From JACPAP01 sp035287045 (lineage in GTDB: Bacteria > Gemmatimonadota > Gemmatimonadetes > Gemmatimonadales > GWC2-71-9), in NCBI GenBank assembly GCA_035287045.1, contig DATECF010000116.1, positions 1-64,000 on the forward strand: a stretch of DNA of 64,000 bases, written 5' to 3'. Each line of letters starts with the position of its first letter. The first letter of the stretch is position 1. The position numbers and the translations under genes are program-made. Below the pieces are notes generated by a model that worked only from the letters and a program-made list of their open reading frames with translations, ran no database searches and was not told the origin of the DNA. Below, one piece after another: positions 16,945 through 25,179 of the stretch.

Positions 16945-18933
16945 TCAGGACCTCAGCAGGGCCCGGAGCAGCACGATGGTGCCCAGCACGAAGAAGACCA
17001 CGTACATCCCCACCTGCCCGGTTTGCAGGCGGCTTCCCACCCAGCCGACGAGCCGTGCCACCCGGGCCACACCGTTCACCGCCACGCCGTCAATGATGAA
17101 TGCGTCAACCACCTTCCACAGCACTCGATCGGACACCCACGCGAGCGGCCGGACGAAGAGCGTGTCGTACAGCTCGTCCACGTAGTATTTCCGCAGCAGC
17201 ACCCGTTGGATCCCGGTTTCGGCCGGCGCCTCACGCGCCGGTTTGAGCGCGGCGGGTTTGAGGAGCTGCCAGGCGCCGATCATGCCGACGGCGGCGATGA
17301 CCGTCGCCAGGGCCAGCAGGGTCCACTCGGTGCCGGCGCCCAGATGCGCCTCCACCAGGTACTCACCCCCCAGGGACGTGACCGGCTCGAGCCAGTGCAC
17401 CAGCCACTCGTGTCCCGGGAGCACGGCGGGGAGGTTCACCACGCCGGCGACGACCGCGCCCACGGCCAGCACCACCAGCGGCCCGGTCATCACCCACGGG
17501 GCGTCGTGAAGATGCCCCTGTTCCCGCTCGCCGGTCCGGTTGGGTCCGTGGAAGGTGTACACCAGGAGGCGCGTCATGTAGAACGCCGTAAGCAGGGCTC
17601 CGACGGCGCCGAGCGCCCAGAACACGTAGTAAATCCCCGCCTCATGGCCCCGGGCGAAGGTCCGCGCCAGGATGTCGTCCTTGGAGAAGAACCCCGCCAG
17701 CGGCGGCACGCCGATGTTCGCCAGCCCGCCGATCCACATCAGCGCCGCTGTCCATGGGAGATACCGTCGCAGGCCCCCCATGTTGCGGAGGTCCTGGGCG
17801 TCCTGGTGACTGCCGGTGTGGTGATACGCGTGATGCATGGCGTAGATCACACTTCCGGCGGCCAGGAACATCAGGGCCTTGAAGAAGGCGTGGGTGGCCA
17901 GGTGGAAGATGCCCGAGGCATACGCGCCCGCGCCCACGCCCAGGAACATGTACCCCAGCTGCGATACCGTGGAATACGCGATGATCTTCTTGATGTCCCA
18001 CTGCTTGAGCGCGATGGTGGCGGCGAAGAGCGCGGTGAGGGCGCCTACGCCGGCCACGACGGCGCTGGAGATCGGCGCCATGGCGAACAGCACGTTGGAC
18101 CGTGCCACGAGATACACGCCGGCGGTCACCATGGTCGCCGCGTGAATCAACGCCGACACCGGCGTGGGACCTGCCATGGCGTCCGGCAACCAGGTGTAGA
18201 GGGGGATCTGGGCGGACTTGCCGGTGCAGCCCAGGAACAACATCAGGGTGATGAGCGTGATGACCGGGCCACCCACCTCGAAGGTCGCGGGCGCGGCGGC
18301 GAAGACCTCGCGGAAGTCGAGGCTCCCCGTGGCCTGGAAGATCAGGAACATCGCCACCAGAAACCCGAAATCGCCGATGCGGTTCACGATAAACGCCTTC
18401 TTGCCGGCATCGGCGTTCACCTTGTCCTCGTACCAGAACCCGATCAGCAGATAGCTGCACAGGCCCACGCCCTCCCAGCCCACGAACATCACCGGGAAGT
18501 TGGCGCCGAGGACCAGCACCAGCATGAAGAACACGAAGAGGTTCAGGTAGGCGAAGTAGCGGGCGTAGCCGGGATCCTCGCCCATGTAGCCCACGGAATA
18601 GATGTGGATCAACGCGCTCACGCCGGTCACGACCATCAGCATGACCGCCGAGAGCTGATCCACCTGGAAGGCAAAGTCCACCTGGAGGCTGCCCGCGGGC
18701 ATCCACGACCAGTAGGTCAGAATCCAGGGCTCCTCCGGGGCGGCTGCTCCGACCGCGCGCACCACGACCAACGCGACGGCGAAGGCCGCGACCAGCACCC
18801 CCACGCCCACGGCGCTGATGGCGCGCTTGGCATCGGGGCGGAAGAAGCTCAACGCGCCGTTCACCACGAACCCGGCGAGCGGCAGCGCCACCACCAGCCA
18901 GGTCCAGGCCACGGCCGACGGGATCTCGTTCAT
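16945..18933 (-). CDS. nuoL: NADH-quinone oxidoreductase subunit L
   Basis: Distal proton-pumping subunit of complex I; 662 residues with about 16 helices. The antiporter core includes GWEGVGLCSYLLIGFWYE, LYTWLPDAMAGPTPVSALIH and AYSTVSQLGYMFLG. The C-terminal 200 residues contain the long lateral helix and a final membrane anchor seen in all NuoL proteins. Its ATG overlaps the nuoK stop by four bases. No break or frameshift is visible. Confidence 0.96.
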   Translation of the reverse strand: MNEIPSAVAWTWLVVALPLAGFVVNGALSFFRPDAKRAISAVGVGVLVAAFAVALVVVRAVGAAAPEEPWILTYWSWMPAGSLQVDFAFQVDQLSAVMLMVVTGVSALIHIYSVGYMGEDPGYARYFAYLNLFVFFMLVLVLGANFPVMFVGWEGVGLCSYLLIGFWYEDKVNADAGKKAFIVNRIGDFGFLVAMFLIFQATGSLDFREVFAAAPATFEVGGPVITLITLMLFLGCTGKSAQIPLYTWLPDAMAGPTPVSALIHAATMVTAGVYLVARSNVLFAMAPISSAVVAGVGALTALFAATIALKQWDIKKIIAYSTVSQLGYMFLGVGAGAYASGIFHLATHAFFKALMFLAAGSVIYAMHHAYHHTGSHQDAQDLRNMGGLRRYLPWTAALMWIGGLANIGVPPLAGFFSKDDILARTFARGHEAGIYYVFWALGAVGALLTAFYMTRLLVYTFHGPNRTGEREQGHLHDAPWVMTGPLVVLAVGAVVAGVVNLPAVLPGHEWLVHWLEPVTSLGGEYLVEAHLGAGTEWTLLALATVIAAVGMIGAWQLLKPAALKPAREAPAETGIQRVLLRKYYVDELYDTLFVRPLAWVSDRVLWKVVDAFIIDGVAVNGVARVARLVGWVGSRLQTGQVGMYVVFFVLGTIVLLRALLRS

Positions 18934-19226
18934 CCCCGGAGCAGGTTGATGTCTTTGATATCCAGGGTCTGCTTGTGCCGGTAGATGGCCAGCACGATCG
19001 CCAGACCCACGGCCGCTTCAGCCGCGGCCACCGCCATGACGAAGAACACGATCACCTGGCCGTCCGGCCCCAGCTGCTGGGCCAGGGCCACGAACGCCAG
19101 GTTGGCCGCGTTGAGCATCAACTCCACGCACATGAAGATGATGATCGCGTTCCGCCTGAGAAGAACGCCCGCCACGCCCAGACTGAACAGGATCGCGGAG
19201 ACGGCGAGCGCCGGACCGAGCAGCAC
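18930..19226 (-). CDS. nuoK: NADH-quinone oxidoreductase subunit K
   Basis: Small membrane subunit of complex I (98 residues, three helices) with the glutamates needed for proton transfer in MCVELMLNAANLAFVAL and AVAAAEAAVGLAIVLAIYR. It starts with a GTG at 19226 directly after the nuoJ stop (zero spacing); a GGAGG site lies six bases upstream inside the nuoJ end. It ends in a 4-base overlap with nuoL. Length matches E. coli NuoK (100). Confidence 0.96.
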   Translation of the reverse strand: MLLGPALAVSAILFSLGVAGVLLRRNAIIIFMCVELMLNAANLAFVALAQQLGPDGQVIVFFVMAVAAAEAAVGLAIVLAIYRHKQTLDIKDINLLRG

Positions 19227-19742
19227 TCAGAGCCTCCGCTTCGCGAGGACGACGGCGCCCACGATGGCCGCCACCAGCAGCATGGAGGTCACCTCGAACG
19301 GCACCAGGTAGGTCCGGAACAGCGAGTCGCTGATGACGCCCACGACGCCCTGCTCCTGCGACGCCCGGCTCATGCTTCCGGCCGGGAGCTGGATCTGGCC
19401 CGCCAGCGGTGAACCCACCAGCACCCACAGCTCGACCACCAGCAGCAGGCCCAGCGCCAGCGCCACCAGCCGCCCGGCCCACCCGCGCATGTCGGTGGCG
19501 CGCTCCCGGCCGAGGTTGAGGAGCATGATCACGAAGAGGAACAACACCATGATGGCGCCGGCGTACACCATGACCTGCAACGCCGCGATGAACTGGGCGT
19601 CCAGGAGGACGAAGATGGCAGCCAGGCTGAACAGCGTCTCCACCAGCCACAGCGCGCTGGCCACGGGGCTGCGGCGGGTGATGCACATCAGCCCTCCCAA
19701 CACCGCCAGCACCGCAAACAGCCAGAACGCCACCTGGGTCAT
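19227..19742 (-). CDS. nuoJ: NADH-quinone oxidoreductase subunit J
   Basis: Membrane subunit of complex I with about five helices; 171 residues from the ATG at 19742 (MTQVAFWLFAVLAVLGG). Family stretches MVYAGAIMVLFLFVIMLLN and the C-terminal TYLVPFEVTSMLLVAAIVGAVVLA are clear. An in-frame start 11 codons upstream is rejected, because those codons lie in the GCATGACG repeat and the GGGGAAGGG ribosome site fits the ATG chosen here. That purine-rich site belongs to a segment shared with the nuoF leader. Confidence 0.95.
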   Translation of the reverse strand: MTQVAFWLFAVLAVLGGLMCITRRSPVASALWLVETLFSLAAIFVLLDAQFIAALQVMVYAGAIMVLFLFVIMLLNLGRERATDMRGWAGRLVALALGLLLVVELWVLVGSPLAGQIQLPAGSMSRASQEQGVVGVISDSLFRTYLVPFEVTSMLLVAAIVGAVVLAKRRL

Positions 19743-19763
19743 TTCACGCCCTTCCCCACCCCG

Positions 19764-19787
19764 GCATGACGGCATGACGGCATCATG
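19764..19787. repeat. GCATGACG tandem repeat, locus A (nuoI-nuoJ gap)
   Basis: Two exact 8-base units GCATGACG (19764-19771, 19772-19779) followed by a related GCATCATG. It is in the leader of nuoJ, next to a CTTCCCCACCCCGGCATG stretch almost identical to the one at locus B before nuoF. Same unit as at 24548-24587 and 38547-38578. Confidence 0.7.
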
Positions 19788-19790
19788 GCG

Positions 19791-20297
19791 CTACTCACCC
19801 TTCGGATCCGACGGATCCCACAGCGTCGAGACTTCGTGGGTCTGCGCGCACAGCCGCTCCAAATCGTACACGAACCGGGACCGCTGGTACTCGGCGTTTT
19901 CGTAGTGCACGCCCACGTGGATCGCCTCTTCCGGACAGACTTCCTGACAATAGCCGCAGAAGATGCAGCGGAACTCGTCGATCTCGTAAATCAGCGGGTA
20001 CCGGTGCCCTTCCTCGTCCTCTCCCGGCACCAGCTTGATGCAGTTGGCCGGGCAGATTTGCGGACAGAGGCCGCAGGCGACGCACTTGGCGCGCCCCTGC
20101 TCGTCGGTGAGCATGCGGTGGGTCCCGCGCCACCGGGGCGAGAGGGTCCACTCATCGGTGGATTTCTGTTCCGGGTATTCCATGGTGACCTTGGGCCGGA
20201 ACACGTGGCCCAGCGTCACCGCCATGCCTTTGAGCGTGGCCCGCAGGTAGCTGACGCCGCTTGCCGGCCGGCGCACGACCTTGACGGCTATGGGCAT
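19791..20297 (-). CDS. nuoI: NADH-quinone oxidoreductase subunit I
   Basis: Carries the two [4Fe-4S] clusters N6a and N6b that pass electrons toward the quinone site. It has 168 residues from the ATG at 20297 (MPIAVKVVRR). Two ferredoxin motifs are complete: Cys72, 75, 78, 82 (CVACGLCPQIC) and Cys111, 114, 117, 121 (CIFCGYCQEVC). A longer frame to 20423 reads through the palindrome at 20321-20402 as low-complexity PPSPSIPFHPP and is not part of the protein. A GGAGG site lies two bases before the ATG, unusually close. Confidence 0.95.
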   Translation of the reverse strand: MPIAVKVVRRPASGVSYLRATLKGMAVTLGHVFRPKVTMEYPEQKSTDEWTLSPRWRGTHRMLTDEQGRAKCVACGLCPQICPANCIKLVPGEDEEGHRYPLIYEIDEFRCIFCGYCQEVCPEEAIHVGVHYENAEYQRSRFVYDLERLCAQTHEVSTLWDPSDPKGE

Positions 20298-20320
20298 GGC
20301 CTCCCCCGTGTGCCGTCGTC

Positions 20321-20402
20321 CATCCCCCTCCATCGCCCTCCATCCTCCTCCATCCTCCCCGCGAGGGGGATGGAAGGGGATGGAGGGCGATGGAGGGGGA
20401 TG
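20321..20402. repeat. near-perfect palindrome built of 10-base tandem units
   Basis: Left arm 20321-20360 is four 10-base units of the form CATCCCCCTC (CATCGCCCTC, CATCCTCCTC, CATCCTCCCC). After a two-base centre GC, the right arm 20363-20402 is four reverse-complement units (GAGGGGGATG, GAAGGGGATG, GAGGGCGATG, GAGGGGGATG). The two 40-base arms pair along almost their whole length, with the outer 25 bases perfect. It fills the 118-base gap between nuoH and nuoI and would make a very stable hairpin in the nuo message. Confidence 0.85.
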
Positions 20403-20415
20403 AACGGCGCCCTGC

Positions 20416-21615
20416 TCATGCAACCACTCCTGCCCGCCGCCCCGCCCCCGCCAGCAGCCGCCCCCGGTCCAGCCCCCAGAGCAACCCCGCCGTCGCCACC
20501 ACGTTCACGCCGATGAGCACCGGCACCTCCGGCGCGCCCGTCCGGTCCGCACCCCAGACGACGAACGCGATCACGACGATGTACCCGAGGGCCACGGGCA
20601 GCATGACCTTCCAGCCCAGCTCCATGAGCTGGTCGAACCGGAATCGCGGCAGCGTCCACCGGATCCAGATGTAGCACAACAGGAAGAAGGTGGCCTTGGC
20701 CCCGAACGCCAGGAGCGTGGCGGCGAAGCGCGCGATCGACGGCGGCCCTTCGTCCCATTCGGTGAACGGAATGTCCCAGCCGCCGAAGAACAGCGTGGCG
20801 ATCAGGCACGACATGGTGATCATCGCGGCGTACTCCGCGATGAAGAACATCGAGAACTTCATCGCCGAGTATTCCGTGTGGTACCCGGTGACCAGCTCGG
20901 CCTCGGCCTCGGGCAGGTCGAACGGCAGGCGGTTGGTCTCCGCGAAGGCGGCGATCAGAAACAACACGAACGCCACCGTCAGCGCGAGGACGAACCACAC
21001 CGTCCGCTGCTGGGCGGCGACCACCTCCGTGAGCGTCACGTTCCCGCTCAGGAGGAACACGGTGATGACGCTCAGGCCCAGCGCGACCTCGTAGCTGATC
21101 ATCTGCGAGCTGGACCGGATGCCGCCGAGCATGGCGTACTTGCTGGCCGACGACCACCCGGCGAGCACGATACCGTACACCCCCAGGGAGGAGATCGCCA
21201 GGACGAACAAGAAGCCGATGGGCAGGTCGGCAACGACCATGGGGATGGGCCCGTGGTAGGTGAACCGGCCCACCACCGGAAGCGTGAAATCGAACCCGGG
21301 CAGCGGCGCCGCGAGGGGAATGACCGCGAAGGTGATGAGGGACGGGATGAATGACATGAGCGGTGCGAGGAGGAAGAGCGGCCGATCCACCCACTTGGGC
21401 CAGGTCTCTTCCTTCAGGAAGTTCTTGAGCCCGTCCGCCACGGGCTGCAGCAGGCCTGCCGGGCCCACGCGATTGGGTCCCAGCCGATCCTGCATGAAGG
21501 CGCTGCCCCGGCGCTCCAGCCAGGTCGCCAACATCACGCCCACCATCCAGACCGAGAACACCGCCACCACCTTCACCGTGGCGGCCACCAGGAAGCCCTT
21601 GAGCTCGGGCGTCAC
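20416..21615 (-). CDS. nuoH: NADH-quinone oxidoreductase subunit H
   Basis: Membrane subunit at the junction with the peripheral arm, forming part of the quinone cavity. It has 399 residues with about eight helices from a GTG at 21615 overlapping the nuoG stop (GTGA). Family stretches are WLERRGSAFMQDRLGPNRVGP, FAETNRLPFDLPEAEAELV and WIRWTLPRFRFDQLMELGWK. The C-terminal 30 residues (GRLLAGAGRRAGVVA) are a short extra tail. The 58-codon longer frame upstream is nuoG read in another frame. Confidence 0.96.
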   Translation of the reverse strand: MTPELKGFLVAATVKVVAVFSVWMVGVMLATWLERRGSAFMQDRLGPNRVGPAGLLQPVADGLKNFLKEETWPKWVDRPLFLLAPLMSFIPSLITFAVIPLAAPLPGFDFTLPVVGRFTYHGPIPMVVADLPIGFLFVLAISSLGVYGIVLAGWSSASKYAMLGGIRSSSQMISYEVALGLSVITVFLLSGNVTLTEVVAAQQRTVWFVLALTVAFVLFLIAAFAETNRLPFDLPEAEAELVTGYHTEYSAMKFSMFFIAEYAAMITMSCLIATLFFGGWDIPFTEWDEGPPSIARFAATLLAFGAKATFFLLCYIWIRWTLPRFRFDQLMELGWKVMLPVALGYIVVIAFVVWGADRTGAPEVPVLIGVNVVATAGLLWGLDRGRLLAGAGRRAGVVA

Positions 21616-23198
21616 GCGCCCACTCCCGCAGACCGGCCTGCCGGCAAGACGACGCCGCGCGTGCCCAGCAGGTCGTAGGACAGGCCGCCAAACCGCGGCT
21701 CTTCCGCCGCCAGCCAGGCGAACGCCTCGGCCGCGGACCCGAAGGGACCGCCCAGCTCCATCTCGGCGAGGAGCGCCCCCAGGACCCACCAGGCCGGCCG
21801 CGCCATGCCGGGCGCCGCTTTGGCCTGGAAGTACCGCTGCACCCGATGGTCGCGGTTGACGAAGGTGCCTTCCTCTTCCGCCACGCTGGCCATGGGCAGC
21901 GCGACCTGCGCCGCGCGAGCCGCGTCCGGCAGAACCGTCCCGAGGTAGATGACCTGGCCGGCCGCCCGCAGGCGATCCGCGGTAACGCCGTCCAGCGGGA
22001 GGTCCACCACCAGCACTACCGCCGCCCCGTCCACCGCCCGCAGCGCGTCCTCATAGCCCTCGGTGTATCCCAGGAGGGTGGCGCCGGCGACGTTGGGAGC
22101 CCGCTCGCCGCGCAACGCGAGGTTGGGCACCCCCGCCAGCGGAATCTCCTCCGGAACGCGCTCCACCTTCACCGCCGCGGTGAGCTCAAAACGCGCCAGC
22201 AAGCGCTTGGCCAGAAACAGCGCTTCGGTGGACGCCCGGGCGGACGCCAGCATCACAGCCCGGCCCCCAGCGCCCCGAAGGATTTCGCCGGCGCGCGCCA
22301 ACGCGTGATCCCACGACACCCCCGCCAGCTCGCGCGCCTGCGCCACCAGCGGCGCCTCCATGCGGTCCCCACGATTCAGCCACCGGTATTGCGCCCGGCC
22401 GTGGTCGCACATGAAGTACTGGTTGACCTCGAGGTTGGTGCGGGGCCGCATCCGCACGACCACGTCGTTGCGGGTGTCCAGGTTGACGTTGCATCCCTGC
22501 GAGCAGCCGGTACAGACGCTGGCGGTCTTGTCCAGTTCCCAGGCCCGCGCCTTGTGCAGGAAGTCCTTGGAGAGCAGCGAGCCCACCGGGCACAGATCCA
22601 CCACGTTGCCAGCCCACGGGTGATCCAGCTGCCGGTCCGGGTGGATGCCGATGTACGCCCGGTCACCGCGCTCGCTGACGTTGAGGATCGGCTCCTCGGC
22701 CACGTGCTCCATGAACCGCACGCACCGGGTGCAGAGGATGCAGCGGTTGGGCACGTACAGCACGTCGCCGCCGAAGTCCTCCACCGGATTGAAGCGCTTG
22801 GCGTACGTGGGTGTATAGCGGGTCCTCGCCCGGCCTTCCTGGAAGACGTAATCCTGCAGCTCGCATTCGCCGGCCTGATCGCAGATGGGACAATCCAGCG
22901 GGTGGTTAATGAGCAACAACTCGAGGACCCCCTTGCGGGCCTCCTTCGCCTGCGCGCTGAGCACGTTGACCACCATGCCCTCGGCGACCGGGGTGGCGCA
23001 GGCGATCTGGAGCTTGGGCGTTTTCTCGATCTCCACCAGGCACATGCGGCACACGCCGGCCACCGGCAGCCCGGAGTGGTAGCAGTAGTGCGGGATCATC
23101 ACGCCCGCCTGCTTGGCCGCCTCGATCACCATCGTGCCCCTCGGCACGCTGACCGGGACCCCCTCAATCGTCAGGTTGACCAACGGCTGGTCGGCCAT
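21612..23198 (-). CDS. nuoG: NADH-quinone oxidoreductase subunit G, short form
   Basis: Large Fe-S subunit of the NADH dehydrogenase module. It has 528 residues against about 780-910 in Thermus and E. coli, because the molybdopterin-oxidoreductase-like C-terminal domain is reduced. The cluster ligands are complete: N1b Cys39, 50, 53, 67; N3 His99, Cys103, 106, 112; N4 Cys153, 156, 159, 203. A further CxxCxxxC plus Cys set (Cys229, 232, 236, 264) matches the off-pathway cluster N7. It is three bases after the nuoF stop and overlaps nuoH. Confidence 0.95.
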   Translation of the reverse strand: MADQPLVNLTIEGVPVSVPRGTMVIEAAKQAGVMIPHYCYHSGLPVAGVCRMCLVEIEKTPKLQIACATPVAEGMVVNVLSAQAKEARKGVLELLLINHPLDCPICDQAGECELQDYVFQEGRARTRYTPTYAKRFNPVEDFGGDVLYVPNRCILCTRCVRFMEHVAEEPILNVSERGDRAYIGIHPDRQLDHPWAGNVVDLCPVGSLLSKDFLHKARAWELDKTASVCTGCSQGCNVNLDTRNDVVVRMRPRTNLEVNQYFMCDHGRAQYRWLNRGDRMEAPLVAQARELAGVSWDHALARAGEILRGAGGRAVMLASARASTEALFLAKRLLARFELTAAVKVERVPEEIPLAGVPNLALRGERAPNVAGATLLGYTEGYEDALRAVDGAAVVLVVDLPLDGVTADRLRAAGQVIYLGTVLPDAARAAQVALPMASVAEEEGTFVNRDHRVQRYFQAKAAPGMARPAWWVLGALLAEMELGGPFGSAAEAFAWLAAEEPRFGGLSYDLLGTRGVVLPAGRSAGVGA

Positions 23199-23201
23199 CG
23201 C

Positions 23202-24515
23202 TCACGCATGCACCAGGACCGGCCGCGGCCGCCTGGTGCCGTTGATGTAGGCTTCGAATTCACCGCGGAACTTCTTGATGCCGCTCACCACCGGGGCGGC
23301 GCAGGAGTCGCTCAACACGCAGATCGTCTTCCCCGTCATCTGCTCCGAAAGGTCCAGCAGCAGGTCCAGGTCCTTCAGCTCCCCCTGCCCAGCCAGGATC
23401 CGCTGCAGGATGCGCACGGTCCACGCGGTGCCTTCCCGGCACTGGGTGCACTGGGCGCAGGATTCGTGCGCGTAGAACCGGGCCAGGCGCATGATCTGGT
23501 AGACCATGTCGGCGGTGTCGTCGAACACGATGAGGCCGCCCGAGCCCAGCATGGTGCCTTGTTCCACGCACCCTTCGTAGTCCAGCTTGCAGCTCTCGGA
23601 CTCTTCTCGCGTCAGGATGGGCACCGAGGAGCCGCCCGGGATGCAGGCCTTGAGGGTTCGGCCGTCCGGCACGCCGCCGGCGAGCTCATGAATCAGCTCA
23701 CCCAGCGGGAAGCCCATGGTGATCTCGTAGTTGCCCGGGCGCTTCACGTTGCCGCACACACTGAACAGCTTGGTGCCCGTGCTCCTGGGGTTGGAGAGGC
23801 TGAGGGCCTTGTACCAGGCGGCGCCGCGGTTGATGATGTGCGGGACCGACGTCAGGGTCTCCACGTTGTTGATCGTGGTCGGCATCCCAAAGACGCCCTG
23901 CGCCGCGGGGAACGGCGGCCGAATGCGGGGATTCCCGCGGCGGCCCTCGATCGAGTTCATGAGAGCGGTTTCCTCGCCGCAGATGTAAGCCCCGGCGCCG
24001 CGGTGGACGTACATGTCCAGGCGCTTGCCGCTCCCCATGGCGTTGGGCCCGAGGACCTTTTTCTTGTAGGCCTCGGCCAGGGCCTCTTCCATGACGCGGA
24101 TCGGCTCGGTGAACTCCCCTCGGATGTAGATGTAGGTGACCTCGGCCTGGATGGCGTACTGCGCGATGGCGCAGCCCTCGATCAACCCGTGTGGGGTCCA
24201 GCGCATGATCTCCCGGTCCTTGAACGTGCCGGGCTCCGACTCGTCGGCGTTGCAGCACAGGTAATGCGGTTTTCTCTTCTCCTTGGGCATGAAGGACCAC
24301 TTCACGCCCGCTGGGAACCCCGCCCCGCCGCGTCCGCGCAGGCCGGACTCTTTGACGATCTCGATCACCTGCGCCGGCTCCATGGCCAGCGCCTGCTTCA
24401 GCGCCTGATACCCGCCCCGCTTCACCCAGCCGTCGTACCTCCGCGCTTCGGCGTCCCCGAAGTACTGGCTGAGGACCACCGTCTCGTTGGGATGCGGCTT
24501 ATGGGGGTAGCCCAT
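23202..24515 (-). CDS. nuoF: NADH-quinone oxidoreductase subunit F
   Basis: Binds FMN and NADH and holds cluster N3; entry point of electrons into complex I. It has 437 residues from the ATG at 24515 (MGYPHKPHP). Visible are the NADH loop GRGGAGFPAGVKW, the FMN site NADESEPGTFKDR, YIRGEF, GAGAYICGEETAL, and the Fe-S ligands in ESCAQCTQCREGT plus a downstream Cys. The longer frame to 24575 would be encoded by the GCATGACG repeat and is rejected. A GGGGAAGGGAAGGG purine stretch in front supplies the ribosome site. Confidence 0.96.
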   Translation of the reverse strand: MGYPHKPHPNETVVLSQYFGDAEARRYDGWVKRGGYQALKQALAMEPAQVIEIVKESGLRGRGGAGFPAGVKWSFMPKEKRKPHYLCCNADESEPGTFKDREIMRWTPHGLIEGCAIAQYAIQAEVTYIYIRGEFTEPIRVMEEALAEAYKKKVLGPNAMGSGKRLDMYVHRGAGAYICGEETALMNSIEGRRGNPRIRPPFPAAQGVFGMPTTINNVETLTSVPHIINRGAAWYKALSLSNPRSTGTKLFSVCGNVKRPGNYEITMGFPLGELIHELAGGVPDGRTLKACIPGGSSVPILTREESESCKLDYEGCVEQGTMLGSGGLIVFDDTADMVYQIMRLARFYAHESCAQCTQCREGTAWTVRILQRILAGQGELKDLDLLLDLSEQMTGKTICVLSDSCAAPVVSGIKKFRGEFEAYINGTRRPRPVLVHA

Positions 24516-24547
24516 TATGCCACCCTTCCCTTCCCCACCGCGGCATG

Positions 24548-24595
24548 GCATGACGGCGTGACGGCAAAACGGCATGACGGCATAACGGCATTCGT
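24548..24595. repeat. GCATGACG tandem repeat, locus B (nuoE-nuoF gap)
   Basis: Six consecutive 8-base units: GCATGACG, GCGTGACG, GCAAAACG, GCATGACG, GCATAACG, GCATTCGT. They occupy the middle of the 166-base gap between nuoE and nuoF; the remainder of the gap (24596-24681) is G-rich, with TGCCGTGGGG repeated twice. The flank toward nuoF is shared with locus A. No gene found in the gap. Confidence 0.75.
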
Positions 24596-24681
24596 GCCCC
24601 TGCCGCTATGCCGTGGGGCGGCGGGGCGGCTGGGCTGGGATGCCGTGGGGTGGTCGGGTCGGGTGCGGGGGTGCCGTTGCA

Positions 24682-25179
24682 TCATTGGTACTCCCTCAAC
24701 AGCCCAGGCACCTTCTCCGGCGTGACATGCTCGACAAAGTCATCGCCGATCATCACCGGCGTCGCGAAGCCACAGGCACCGAGGCATTCGACCTCGATCA
24801 CGGTGTATTTCCCGTCCGGCGAGGTGGCCCCAAGCTCCTTGCAGCCGGTATGCTCCAGGAAGGCTTTGACCACGCCCTCGGCACCGCACAGGTTGCACGG
24901 GGTGGTGGTGCACACCTGCACGAAGTGCTTTCCCACCGGATGCTGGTGATACATGGTGTAGAACGTCACCACGCCCTTCACGTACGCGGGCGTGAGGCCC
25001 AACACTTCCGCGACCTCGGCCATGGCGTGATCCGAGATCCAGCCCCGCGCCTGCTGCACCATCCACAACGCGGGGAGGAGCCCGGCCCGTTTGGTCGCGT
25101 AGCGCGTGAGCAGCTTCTCGAGCTCCTTCAATCGCTCGCCCGTGAAGACCGGTTCGTAGGCCGTGGCCTGGTGCGTCAT
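24682..25179 (-). CDS. nuoE: NADH-quinone oxidoreductase subunit E
   Basis: Thioredoxin-fold subunit carrying the [2Fe-2S] cluster N1a. It has 165 residues with ligands Cys90, Cys95, Cys132 and Cys136 (CTTTPC and CLGAC), the expected C-x4-C-x36-C-x3-C spacing. The ATG overlaps the nuoD stop by four bases. It is followed by a 166-base repeat-bearing gap before nuoF, the longest gap inside the operon. Confidence 0.96.
   Translation of the reverse strand: MTHQATAYEPVFTGERLKELEKLLTRYATKRAGLLPALWMVQQARGWISDHAMAEVAEVLGLTPAYVKGVVTFYTMYHQHPVGKHFVQVCTTTPCNLCGAEGVVKAFLEHTGCKELGATSPDGKYTVIEVECLGACGFATPVMIGDDFVEHVTPEKVPGLLREYQ

Noticed and set aside
16756..18984. 742-codon plus-strand open frame opposite nuoL
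   Set aside because: Same antisense effect; His/Gln-rich, no family similarity.
24548..24595. CRISPR-like array
   Set aside because: Units are only 8 bases, directly adjacent and without spacers; a simple tandem repeat, and no cas gene nearby.
21846..24725. 959-codon plus-strand open frame opposite nuoG and nuoF
   Set aside because: Antisense frame kept open by GC-rich third positions; the minus strand holds complete Fe-S and FMN motifs.
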